A DNA stretch of 13,180 nucleotides from Polyangiaceae bacterium. GTDB taxonomy: Bacteria; Myxococcota; Polyangia; Polyangiales; Polyangiaceae. The stretch's first letter is position 1. Each line of letters begins with the position of its first letter. The stretch spans positions 1 through 13,180 of the forward strand of contig JAICTU010000247.1 in the NCBI GenBank assembly GCA_025936205.1. Reading direction: 5' to 3'. Shown piece after piece: positions 1-7,242 of this stretch. The notes under the pieces are model-generated. The model saw only the letters and a program-made list of their open reading frames with translations. It was not told the DNA's origin and searched no databases. The position numbers and the translations under genes were made by a program.

Positions 1-1
1 C

Positions 2-139
2 CACATGGAAGTGCGCTCCTCCGAGCGGGGTACCACCTGGCTGTTCCAGTTCCCGACGCGCTCGCGCACCGGCACGAGCCAGTACCCGGAAGCCTCGCTC
101 TCGTCGCGCAGCCAGGTCACGCGCCTGGCGACGGGCTGA
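2..139 (+). CDS. 3' end of a gene, possibly a sensor histidine kinase
   Basis: An open frame enters from the left edge and ends at a TGA (137-139), giving 45 residues. The stretch GTTWLFQFPT resembles the last beta-strand of a histidine kinase ATPase domain, where a Gly-Thr-(Thr/Ser)-Phe-x-Phe-x-Leu-Pro pattern is usual, and a short Ser/Arg-rich tail follows it. Too little remains to be sure: the catalytic boxes would lie outside the window. The stop is only 5 bases from the stop of the convergent gene on the other strand. The reading frame itself is well supported by that tight convergence; the family assignment is a guess. Confidence 0.5.
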   Translation, partial: HMEVRSSERGTTWLFQFPTRSRTGTSQYPEASLSSRSQVTRLATG

Positions 140-144
140 GGGAC

Positions 145-768
145 TCAGAAGAACGCGTTCATCCCGAACTGCAGCCCGATCTCCGTGATCTTCTGATCGA
201 CGTTATCCGTGCCGCCGCCGAGCCCCAGATCAACGTACGGCATCGCGGAGAAGCACACGTTGCCGGCGATACGCAACACCAGCGGCACCTCGACGCTCAG
301 CGCGGTGTAGTTGGGCCCGCCGCCGTTGCCGGTGCTGATCGTCACATAGGTGAGGCCGCCGCGCGGCCAGATGCCAAAGTTGCCCGACACTGAAGCGAAG
401 TAGCCCACGCGCGGCTCGAGCAACCAACCGCGGACCGTGTTGTCGTCCTCGTCGGTGTCCGGATCGTACGACTGATAACCGAGGGCGCCGCCCAGGGTCA
501 GCCCCGAGGGAAACAGGTAGTCCAGCGTCAGGCGCCCGCCGGGGTAGCCCGGTTGGCCCTCGAGCGTGTGAGAGAACAGGCTGATCTGGTTGCTCGTCTG
601 GCTGCGGCTCTGCCCGTTCTGCTCCGTCTTCGTGGTCGCGCTGCTGAAGCCGAACACGCGCTCGATGCCGACGGACCAGCTGCCTGGAGCTTCCGCCGCC
701 GCGGTGGAGCTGACCGAACCCAGTAGCGCGCACAGTGAACAGGTTGCGATACGGTAGGGGTGTCGCAT
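145..768 (-). CDS. Secreted small outer-membrane beta-barrel-like protein
   Basis: 207 aa when started at the ATG at 768. That start gives a normal signal peptide: a short basic start (MRHPYR), a hydrophobic core rich in Ala/Leu/Ser, and a likely cut after STAAA or nearby. The frame stays open upstream to about 1017, but that part is Arg-rich, runs over mobile-element debris, and would bury the signal peptide. The mature part alternates polar and aromatic/aliphatic residues with many Gly turns (for example GLTLGGALGYQSYDP, EPRVGYFASVSGNFGIWPRG) and ends in an aromatic pair, FF-COOH. A C-terminal aromatic is the usual signal for BAM-dependent outer-membrane insertion. It is best described as an OmpA-like or outer-membrane beta-barrel domain protein. 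Exact function is unknown. No strong ribosome binding site is visible. Confidence 0.72.
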   Translation of the reverse strand: MRHPYRIATCSLCALLGSVSSTAAAEAPGSWSVGIERVFGFSSATTKTEQNGQSRSQTSNQISLFSHTLEGQPGYPGGRLTLDYLFPSGLTLGGALGYQSYDPDTDEDDNTVRGWLLEPRVGYFASVSGNFGIWPRGGLTYVTISTGNGGGPNYTALSVEVPLVLRIAGNVCFSAMPYVDLGLGGGTDNVDQKITEIGLQFGMNAFF

Positions 769-822
769 GGTGCGGCTGTAATGACGGCCGCTGCGGGGGG
801 GCAAGAAAGGGGTCCTAGAGTA

Positions 823-1003
823 TGCTACTCGTTCCTGGCGCAGCGCGGCACCCTCTCCCGCGCTGCCGAGCGGAGGGCGCTGGCCGCGGGTTGAACCGCG
901 GCGCTTCGCCGACGGGCGAGCGGACGAGCAGCCGCTAGCGGTCGAGCACCTTGGCTTCGACCTGCGCTGGAAGTACGCGGCCAGTGTGGCCTGGCGTGTG
1001 ACG
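823..1003 (+). pseudogene. Possible scrap of a DDE (IS1182-like) transposase N-terminus
   Basis: Two short peptides recall the N-terminal part of IS1182/IS1380-type transposases. YSFLAQRG, in frame 1 near 826, resembles the usual YxFLAxH start. AVEHLGFDLRWKYAAS, in frame 2 at 938-985, resembles the conserved A-V-x-FDLRWK-A-A-G segment. They are in different frames and lie much closer together than in an intact enzyme, so if the match is right this is heavily deleted. The second peptide runs in frame straight into the IS91-like remnant. Tentative; based only on remembered family patterns. Confidence 0.3.
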
Positions 1004-1009
1004 TTGTCA

Positions 1010-1508
1010 CTGCCCAAGTACGTCGAGAACGAGTTCCGGCGCTACCTCGAGTGCGGCCTACACGCCCATGGCTTTGCGCGCGCCGTGTGTGAGACCTGCG
1101 GCGACGAGCTGTTGCTACCCTTCTCCTGCAAGCTCCGCGGCATCTGCCCCTCGTGCAACAGCCGCCGCATGGCGAACACGGCCGCGCACCTGGTCGACCA
1201 CGTCATCGCCCCCGATCTCAGCGCTCGGCTACGAGCGGCCCGAAAGCGCCGCCGTGTCCTTCTGCCAGCGCGTTGGATCGAGCCTCAATCTGAACATCCA
1301 CTGGCACGTCATCGTCCCCGATGCGGTGTTCCTGCCGGATGCCAGCGGCGATCGGTCGAGACCCTGAAACACGGTGCCCCGACCCGCTTCGACCTCGAAG
1401 AGATCCCTCCAGTGTTCGAGCTGCGGCGGACGCATGCGCTTCGTGGAAGTGATCGAAGGCGTCACCCGGGCGCTCCCCGCAATGTGCGCCCCGCTGCGCG
1501 CCGCCTGA
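1010..1508 (+). pseudogene. IS91-family transposase remnant (internally deleted, frameshifted)
   Basis: Three blocks of an IS91/ISCR-type HUH transposase are recognisable. First is the N-terminal zinc-binding domain in frame 2 (1010 to about 1215): LPKYVENEFRRYLECGL, a CETC pair, FSCKLRGICPSC, then RRMANTAAHLVDHV. Second is the HUH block in frame 3 (about 1254-1367): AVSFCQRVGSSLNLNIHWHV, where HWH is the His-hydrophobic-His metal site, ended by a TGA at 1365-1367. Third is the C-terminal zinc finger, again frame 3: CSSCGGRMRFVEVIEGV, stop at 1506-1508. The segment expected between the first two blocks, which normally begins around RQWVLSLP and is several tens of residues long, is missing, and the catalytic Tyr region between the second and third blocks is also lost. 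The protein cannot be active. Terminal ori/ter hairpins could not be assigned. Confidence 0.8.
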
Positions 1509-2043
1509 CCTGCCCGCCGATTGAACGGTGGCGTTTGAAGCAGTGTACTTTGGATTCGGTCAGGGGGCTCTGGCACGAGCTAGGTCGCGAAAAGGCTTCG
1601 CAGAATGGATTCTACGTCCCCTTACCGAACCCCCCCTGTCCCGACCGATGGCTTTGATTTACCTAGATTCTGTACGGCATTGCCTATGCGTTGTTTTCGG
1701 CGCTGTGCCTGCAGTGGATCTTGCGCTAGGCGATGCTGACGGTGCGGGATGAGCGCTGGGGGACGCGCTGAGGCGCTGCTATCGTCGGGCTCCGGTGAAC
1801 GCGCGTGAGGGCTCGGCCTCGCACGTCGCGCGGCGACGCCAGGAAGGCCCTCCTGGCGCGTTCGGCACCGCCCGACACCGAGCTGCAGCAACCGTCAGCG
1901 CGTGATCTCGGGTGCTCGTGACCGTCATGTCGGTCAGCTCGCGGCCGCGCAGCGCGAGCGGGCTCGCGCCCGAACACTGCCTCCCGGCGATTTCCCCTGA
2001 TCTAGCCTAGCGCGGAAGATGGGGCGCCGAGTAGCGTGCCCAC
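1509..2043. other. Gene-free stretch between transposase remnant and peptidase gene
   Basis: About 530 bases with no credible gene. Open frames here are short, Arg-rich and lack ribosome binding sites. It contains one perfect 8-bp inverted repeat (1837-1844 with 1851-1858, loop 6). The last 60 bases must hold the start signals for the M13 peptidase gene; I could not assign convincing -35/-10 elements. Some of the left part probably belongs to the decayed insertion sequence. Confidence 0.5.
1837..1858. repeat. Perfect 8-bp inverted repeat (CGCCAGGA / TCCTGGCG, loop 6)
   Basis: CGCCAGGA at 1837-1844 pairs fully with TCCTGGCG at 1851-1858 around AGGCCC. No T-run follows on either strand, so it is not an obvious intrinsic terminator. 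IS91-family ends carry hairpins, so it might be part of the old element's end; this is speculation. Confidence 0.5.
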
Positions 2044-4197
2044 ATGGCCACTTGTCGCAGGGAAGATACCCTTCCGTGCATTCGAGCGACCCGTGTCGTG
2101 CTGGCGCTGGGCCTGGCCTGCGCAGGCTGCGGCCCGAGCTCGGGTTCGCCGCCGGCGAAGGCCGCCGTTGCGGCCGATCCGTCCGTGCCCCTAGCCGAGG
2201 CGCCTGTTGCCCTGCCAGTGCTTCGCGCGCCGAATTTGACGGACGTGACCCTGGAGAGCGTCGGGCTCGAGTCCGGCATCCTCGATCGCAGCGCCGACCC
2301 GTGCGCGGACTTCTACCAGTTCGCCTGCGGTAAGTGGCTGGAGCAGACACCGATCCCGGCGGATGAGGCCGGGTGGTTCCGCTCGTTTGACGAGATTCAG
2401 AAGCGCAACGAAGCCGTCCTGCGTAGCATCCTGGAGCGGGCCGATACCGCCCAGGCCAGCCCCGAGCAGAGACAGATCGGCACCTTCTACGCCGCCTGCA
2501 TGGACGAGGCTGCGGTCGAGACCGCCGGCAGCAAGCCCATCGCCGATCTGCTGGCGCAGGCGGGTCAGATAAAGAATGCCGAAGGGGTCGCCGCATTGAC
2601 GCTAGAGCTGCACCAACTGGGCATCTGGCCTCTGTTTGACATTTCGCCCGCGCAAGACCCGAAGGACGCGAGGCGCTGGGTCGCAAGCCTCGATCAAGGC
2701 GGGCTCGGTTTGCCCGACCGGGACTACTATCTGAAGGACGACCCGCGCTCGCGGCAGCTGCGTGCCACCTATGTGGCCCACGTCGAGCGCATGCTGGCGC
2801 TGGCGCGGGTGCCCGCGGCGCGCGCCCACAGCGGCGCCGCCGACGTGCTGGCGCTCGAGACGGGGCTCGCCAAGGTCTCCAAGAGCGGCGTCGAACGGCG
2901 CGACTCGAAGCACATGTTCAATCGCGTCGAGCGCGCGCAGCTCCGCCAAGCCGCGCCCAGCTTCGATTGGGATCGTTACCTGAAGCAGCTCGGCCTAGGC
3001 CAGATCGAAGTGCTGAATGTCACCGCTCCCAGGTTTTTCGAGGGCATGTCGTCCGTGACCCGCTCCGCCTCGCCCGCCGCACTGCGATCCTACTTCGAAT
3101 GGCACATCGTACGTTCGCTGGCGAGGCAGCTCTCGAAGGCGTTTGTGGACGAAAGCTTTCAGCTCGAGCAGACACTCACTGGGCAAGCGGAGCTTCCGCC
3201 GCGCTGGCGCCGTTGCCTCTCGGCGACCGACCGAGCGCTGGGCGACTCGCTCGGCGCAGCGTATGTGAAGACCAACTTCTCCAGCGAGAGCAAAAGCGCG
3301 GCCGAAGGCCTCGTACAGGCCATCAGCACCGCATTCGCCCACGAGCTCAACGGGCTCACGTGGATGGACGACGCGACTCGCTCGCGAGCGAGCGGCAAGC
3401 AAGCGGCCATGGGCTTCCTGATTGGCTACCCCGACCATTGGAAGACTTATGATTTTCCGGTCGACCGCAAGGCGCACGCCCAGAATGTGTTGCGCGCGCG
3501 CGCTTTCGATCTGAAGCGCGAGCTCGCCAAGGTCGGCAAGCTCGTTGATCGCGACGAATGGCGGGTGAACGCTCCGGTAGTGGATGCCTTTTACAATCCG
3601 CAGCTCAATCAGATGGTGTTTCCCGCGGGGATCCTTCAGGCGCCCTTCTACAACGTGAAGAGCGCGATCTCCGTCAACCTCGGCGCCATCGGCATGCTGG
3701 TTGGCCATGAGCTCACGCACGGTTTCGACGATGAAGGCGCGCATTACGACGCCAAGGGCAACCTGGAGAACTGGTGGTCCCCCGACGTCAGCAAGCGCTT
3801 CGAAGACAAGACCGCGTGCGTTGCCCAGCAGTACTCACAGCACGAGATCGCGCCGGGACTCCACTTGAACGGGCAGCTCACGCTCGGCGAAAACATCGCG
3901 GACATGGGTGGCGTGAAGCTCGCCTTTGCGGCCTATCGAGCACTCCGCGCCAGCGCTGCCGAGCGCACGCGCGCCGACGGCTTCGATGAAGACCAACAGT
4001 TCTTCCTCGCCTTCGGTCAGGCATGGTGCGGGAAGTATCGGCCCGAACTCGAGCGCCTGAAGGTGCAGGTTGACCCGCATTCACCCCCGCGCTTTCGCGT
4101 GCGCGGTCCGCTCTCGAACCTGCCCGAGTTCGCAGCCGCCTTCTCTTGTCCCGCCGACTCCCCCATGCGGGCCAAGACGATCTGCAGCGTGTGGTGA
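2044..4197 (+). CDS. M13 family zinc metallopeptidase (neprilysin/PepO-like), probable lipoprotein
   Basis: 717 aa, slightly longer than the usual 650-700 aa of the family because of an N-terminal signal and linker. The hydrophobic run VVLALGLACAGC ends in a lipobox-like CAGC, so the protein is probably a lipid-anchored envelope enzyme. The following stretch is Ala/Pro-rich. DPCADFYQFACGKWL opens the M13 N-terminal domain. The zinc site is HELTH (His555, Glu556, His559) with the third ligand in ENIAD (Glu616, Asp620). The C-terminus has the family signature FRVRGPLSNLPEF and ends in CSVW, so the gene is full length. M13 enzymes cut oligopeptides on the N-terminal side of hydrophobic residues. 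The substrate-binding NA(F/Y)Y motif reads DAFY (Asp514-Tyr517), a notable change. ATG 2044 is the first start after an in-frame TAG four codons upstream; a GTG at 2098 would also leave a lipoprotein signal. Convergent with the radical SAM gene, so not in its operon. Confidence 0.95.
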   Translation: MATCRREDTLPCIRATRVVLALGLACAGCGPSSGSPPAKAAVAADPSVPLAEAPVALPVLRAPNLTDVTLESVGLESGILDRSADPCADFYQFACGKWLEQTPIPADEAGWFRSFDEIQKRNEAVLRSILERADTAQASPEQRQIGTFYAACMDEAAVETAGSKPIADLLAQAGQIKNAEGVAALTLELHQLGIWPLFDISPAQDPKDARRWVASLDQGGLGLPDRDYYLKDDPRSRQLRATYVAHVERMLALARVPAARAHSGAADVLALETGLAKVSKSGVERRDSKHMFNRVERAQLRQAAPSFDWDRYLKQLGLGQIEVLNVTAPRFFEGMSSVTRSASPAALRSYFEWHIVRSLARQLSKAFVDESFQLEQTLTGQAELPPRWRRCLSATDRALGDSLGAAYVKTNFSSESKSAAEGLVQAISTAFAHELNGLTWMDDATRSRASGKQAAMGFLIGYPDHWKTYDFPVDRKAHAQNVLRARAFDLKRELAKVGKLVDRDEWRVNAPVVDAFYNPQLNQMVFPAGILQAPFYNVKSAISVNLGAIGMLVGHELTHGFDDEGAHYDAKGNLENWWSPDVSKRFEDKTACVAQQYSQHEIAPGLHLNGQLTLGENIADMGGVKLAFAAYRALRASAAERTRADGFDEDQQFFLAFGQAWCGKYRPELERLKVQVDPHSPPRFRVRGPLSNLPEFAAAFSCPADSPMRAKTICSVW

Positions 4198-4265
4198 GCG
4201 TGGTCAGGAGCGGAGCTGCGGGGCGCAACATTTCGAGTGCCCCCGCGCCGCTGGCAACGGCAGCA

Positions 4266-5897
4266 CTAGCACGCTTGGCCCGCGATGAGCTGCATCTTGG
4301 CTTCAGCGGCCAATGCTTCGGACTTGCGCTTCAGTTGGATGAGACCGGTCTTCTTTTGGTGGAGCGCGCCTTCGTCTTTGATCGCTTGCGAGCTGCAGCT
4401 GAACTGACAGGCGGAAATGTTCTTCCGCGCTAGCTTGTCGCCCACCTCCTTTAGGATCTGAGCTCGGTCCCGTTCGGTCAGCTTCAGTCGCCCGTCCTCG
4501 GTGCGGCTGCCGACCTTTCGCTCGACGGCAACGACGCTCACGGCATAGTCTTCGGCGATGGCGCCGCGCAGATTGGATATGAAGGCGTTGCAGTACTTGT
4601 CGTAGTAGGCATCCCCCTCCTTCTTGCCGTGCCAGTCGCAACCGCCGCCGCAATAGAAGGCGTATGCGCACTCGTGGCAGCGCGGGTTCGCTACCAGCGG
4701 GGAGCGCTGCCAGGCGCGCCGGAGCTGCTCGTTGTACACGACCGTGCCAGTATGAAAGTGACCCACGGGCTCGAATCGCTCCACCTCTTCCCAGCAGCTG
4801 TACACGTTCCCCTTCGGATCGAAGATGCACATGCTGTAGTTGGCGCCACAGAAGGCGGTCTTGAACGAGCCGGCGCCGCTGGTCAACTGCAGCTGGTTGA
4901 AGGCCTCTAGGCTATGGTTCTTGCCGGTGCGAATCTTCAAGGCGTGCTGGCTCACGAACGTGGCCAGGTCGAGCTCGGAAACCATGTCCTCGCCATTTAC
5001 CCATTCCTCTGTTTCTTCGGTCATGTGCACTTCCGCCGCGTAGGCCGAGAAATTGGGCTCGTCGTACCAGCCTTTGCTTCGAAATATTTCGTCGAGAGAG
5101 AGGATGCTCTCCAGGTTTTGCTTGTCGATGTTCAGGCGGCACACTACTTGCGCGCCGCGTCGCAGGGCGAGGCCGATGTTCTCGACGATGCTGTCGAAGG
5201 AGCCTTGTCCGCCGCGGCTCACGCGCCGGGTGTCGTGAGTTTCCTTGGGGCCATCCAAGGTGATTTGCAGCTTGCGAATCCCGTCGGGCCCGAGCAGATC
5301 CTCATAGTGCTGCAGCTGGGTGCCGTTCGAAATCGCCCGCACCGTCATGCCGTTGGCGCGCGCCTTCTTGACCACGTACTCAATCAAGGGCCGGCTGCGG
5401 CGCAGCAGTGGCTCGCCGCCGTACAGGAGCAGGTCGCCGCCTTGGAAGCTCCGGCCCGAGGGCAACATGCGCGCGTAAGCTTCAAAGGCCTTGTCCGCCA
5501 ACTCGGTGGTCATCAAGTGCTTGACCAGATCGGCGTCGGACTCGAGCGCCGGCTTCTGGTAGCAATAGAAGCAGTCCAGATTGCACAGGTAGGTGGGCAG
5601 CAGCACGAAGCCGGGCATCTTCCGGGCACGTTCGGCAGCGTCGAGGCGACTGACGAAACCAACGAACGCCTTGCGCTCCTCTTCCACGCTCAGCTCGGTG
5701 AGGTGGCCGCGCGCGAGCAGTTGCTTCTGATTTGCTTCGCTCAGGTCCTCGTCTGTGATCTCGCGATTGGACTGCTCGAGCAGGTCGGCGATGCGGGTCG
5801 GCACGAGGTCGACTGCTTTGGTATAGCCATGGACGAGGAGAACTCGGTCTGACTCGTGGGTGTTGATTCGGATGACGTAGCTCGATGGTCTCAACAT
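4266..5897 (-). CDS. Radical SAM/SPASM peptide-modifying enzyme (RiPP maturase)
   Basis: 543 aa. Residues 1-90 form a small N-terminal region typical in layout of peptide-modifying radical SAM enzymes, where it often serves leader binding (inferred). The radical SAM cluster motif is CNLDCFYC (Cys105, Cys109, Cys112), followed by GGEP (160-163) for SAM binding. A complete SPASM set follows: Cys350, then Gly363-x4-Cys368, then CHECAYAFYCGGGC (Cys407, 410, 416, 420), and Cys436. Two auxiliary 4Fe-4S clusters are therefore expected, as in sactipeptide, ranthipeptide, mycofactocin and related maturases. About 105 residues follow, with three more cysteines (497, 501, 543). The start at 5897 has a clear GGAGAG six bases upstream, while the longer frame to 6173 has none. 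It overlaps the glycosyltransferase stop by 7 nt (ATGTTGA), so translation is probably coupled. Likely substrate: the peptide encoded at 7243-7569. The type of bond made is not predictable from this. Confidence 0.93.
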   Translation of the reverse strand: MLRPSSYVIRINTHESDRVLLVHGYTKAVDLVPTRIADLLEQSNREITDEDLSEANQKQLLARGHLTELSVEEERKAFVGFVSRLDAAERARKMPGFVLLPTYLCNLDCFYCYQKPALESDADLVKHLMTTELADKAFEAYARMLPSGRSFQGGDLLLYGGEPLLRRSRPLIEYVVKKARANGMTVRAISNGTQLQHYEDLLGPDGIRKLQITLDGPKETHDTRRVSRGGQGSFDSIVENIGLALRRGAQVVCRLNIDKQNLESILSLDEIFRSKGWYDEPNFSAYAAEVHMTEETEEWVNGEDMVSELDLATFVSQHALKIRTGKNHSLEAFNQLQLTSGAGSFKTAFCGANYSMCIFDPKGNVYSCWEEVERFEPVGHFHTGTVVYNEQLRRAWQRSPLVANPRCHECAYAFYCGGGCDWHGKKEGDAYYDKYCNAFISNLRGAIAEDYAVSVVAVERKVGSRTEDGRLKLTERDRAQILKEVGDKLARKNISACQFSCSSQAIKDEGALHQKKTGLIQLKRKSEALAAEAKMQLIAGQAC

Positions 5898-7126
5898 GAT
5901 GAACTCTCCGGTTGGGGCGCTCGCCACCAGCCCTTGGCTTTTCGCCAGCTTTCGTCCTCGAGCGCGTCGGCCGCTCTGGCGTAGGGCGAGTCGCCCTGAA
6001 ATCTTTCGATTGCTGCCCGAATGCCGCGCGCGCGTCGTGCGAACTCTGGTGTCTCGTGCAGGCGAGTGACCAACTCCGCCAGCTTGTCCGCCGTCACCAG
6101 CTGATTCGGACACGACAGAGCGATGCCCGCCCGCGTGAGTTGCGAGGCCAGCTCTTCGCTGCCGCTTCCGCAAGGCAAGACCAGGACTGGTACGCCGCGC
6201 GCTGCGCTCCCGATCGCCGCGCTGCCGTGGCCCGTGGTGATGACGCAGGATGCGTGAGGCAGTACGCTATCCATCGAGATCCCGAAGCAGGGCAGCACGT
6301 GCTCCGGCCACTCTCGCTGGCAATGGTCACTGCGCATCAAGTCGATGACCATCCGGAAGGGGAGCTTCTCCGAGGCGCTCAGCAGCGCGGGGACGAAGCT
6401 CGGCTGGTTGAAGGTGCGGCCCACCTGTACATAGATGAGACCCTTCTTCTCGGACGGCTTGGCGAACCAAGCCTCAAATTCCGTGTGAGCCTTCAGCCAA
6501 GGCTCGAGGCATGGGCCGACGTGACGCACGCGCGAGTGCTCGATGCACAGCGGCTCTAGCTCTGGAATGCTTCGCAGCAAGAACAGGTCGCCTTGCAGCG
6601 GTGTATCGGCGGACGCTTCCACCGGGGAGACCTTTGCAAACCCGAGGGCTTGGTTCAGGCATCGCATGAACTCGCGGTGTCGCCAGTGCTGTTCGGGGCG
6701 CTGGCCGTCGCTCGCGAGGCTCTCCGCGCTTGTTCGTTCCTCCGGCGTCGAATTCGTTGCCGGGAACAGGAACGTCGGACCTCCCAAGATCGCCAGCGGC
6801 AGCTGGGCCGCAGCAGAAATCGCGTAGGCGCCGAGCGTGAAGGTCTGGCCTACGATCGCGTCGGGGCGCCACAGCTTGGCCGCCTCCAGCACGTAGGCGC
6901 ACTGCGCATGCATTGGGCGGGGCAGCCCCCACTCCGCGATTTGGAGCCCACAGTCTCGACCGGAGCTGGGCGGAAGGTACGCGAGCCCATGCTCTCCTAC
7001 CAGTTCGGCCGCGGCCGGCTCCGTGAGCACGCCCACCGCATGTCCCCGAGCCTGCATCGTTCTCGCGAGGCCCAGCGTTGGTAGCAACAAGCCGGGCGTG
7101 GATTGACAGCAGAATAGGAGTCGCAT
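5891..7126 (-). CDS. GT-B glycosyltransferase, GT1 (UDP-glycosyltransferase/MGT-like)
   Basis: 411 aa, the usual size for bacterial GT1 enzymes. The N-terminal half begins MRLLFCCQSTPGLLLPTLGL with an early Rossmann-type strand-loop-helix and the pattern ARTMQARGHAVGVLTEP, the acceptor-binding side of this family. The C-terminal half has GLIYVQVG and the nucleotide-sugar binding segment around TTGHGSAAIGSAARGVPVLV (His300 at its centre), followed by LPCGSGSEELA, where the common DQ pair is replaced by Ser-Glu (323-324). I chose ATG 7126 because it opens the first beta-strand; the upstream frame to 7246 is Pro/Ser-rich and crosses the hairpins and the precursor stop. The ribosome binding site is weak (AGAGAC). 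It lies between the precursor gene and the radical SAM gene, so its acceptor is most likely a Ser/Thr/Cys of the modified peptide, though a lipid or small molecule cannot be excluded. Confidence 0.88.
   Translation of the reverse strand: MRLLFCCQSTPGLLLPTLGLARTMQARGHAVGVLTEPAAAELVGEHGLAYLPPSSGRDCGLQIAEWGLPRPMHAQCAYVLEAAKLWRPDAIVGQTFTLGAYAISAAAQLPLAILGGPTFLFPATNSTPEERTSAESLASDGQRPEQHWRHREFMRCLNQALGFAKVSPVEASADTPLQGDLFLLRSIPELEPLCIEHSRVRHVGPCLEPWLKAHTEFEAWFAKPSEKKGLIYVQVGRTFNQPSFVPALLSASEKLPFRMVIDLMRSDHCQREWPEHVLPCFGISMDSVLPHASCVITTGHGSAAIGSAARGVPVLVLPCGSGSEELASQLTRAGIALSCPNQLVTADKLAELVTRLHETPEFARRARGIRAAIERFQGDSPYARAADALEDESWRKAKGWWRAPQPESSSC
5898..5910 (-). promoter_or_regulatory. Ribosome binding site that decides the radical SAM start
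   Basis: On the minus strand GGAGAG lies six bases before ATG 5897, inside the end of the glycosyltransferase gene. It supports this start over the longer frame and suggests coupled translation of the two genes. Confidence 0.75.
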
Positions 7127-7178
7127 CGAAAGTCTCTGGTGGTTCAAATTCGGGGACAGCGGTTCGCGTGAGTTCAAA

Positions 7179-7190
7179 GGGCCGAAGCCC
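7179..7190 (-). terminator. GGGC-UUCG-GCCC hairpin followed by TTT
   Basis: On the minus strand a 4-bp GC stem is closed by a UUCG tetraloop, an exceptionally stable RNA loop, and followed directly by TTT. It sits between the precursor stop and the glycosyltransferase start. The T-run is short, so partial termination or a stabilised 3' end for the precursor transcript is more likely than full termination. Confidence 0.55.
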
Positions 7191-7194
7191 GCCC

Positions 7195-7233
7195 GGGGTG
7201 AGGAGACGCTGCTCGGCAGCTCTCCCTCACCCC
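7195..7233 (-). promoter_or_regulatory. Long hairpin just downstream of the precursor gene
   Basis: GGGGTGAGG (7195-7203) pairs perfectly with CCTCACCCC (7225-7233). Three more pairs (7204-7206 with 7221-7223) continue after one bulged base. Inside lies a further 5-bp stem GCTGC/GCAGC (7208-7212 with 7216-7220) on a three-base loop. It begins ten bases after the precursor stop. Together with the UUCG hairpin it probably acts as an attenuator or 3' stabiliser that makes precursor mRNA outnumber enzyme mRNA. Confidence 0.65.
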
Positions 7234-7242
7234 CTGCTTGGA

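Noticed and set aside
769..1017. Upstream extension of the beta-barrel gene on the minus strand
   Set aside because: It would place 83 Arg/Ser-rich residues before a clear signal peptide and overlap the transposase debris.
4218..4246. Possible bidirectional terminator between the convergent M13 and radical SAM genes
   Set aside because: Only a 6-bp GC stem (GCGGGG/CCCCGC) with a 17-base loop and no T-run; too weak to call.
4914..5852. 312-codon open frame on the + strand opposite the radical SAM gene
   Set aside because: It is a shadow of the real gene: no domain, and the opposite strand holds full radical SAM and SPASM motifs.
5898..6173. Upstream extension of the radical SAM frame
   Set aside because: It lies inside the glycosyltransferase gene, has no ribosome binding site, and the ATG at 5897 has a good one.
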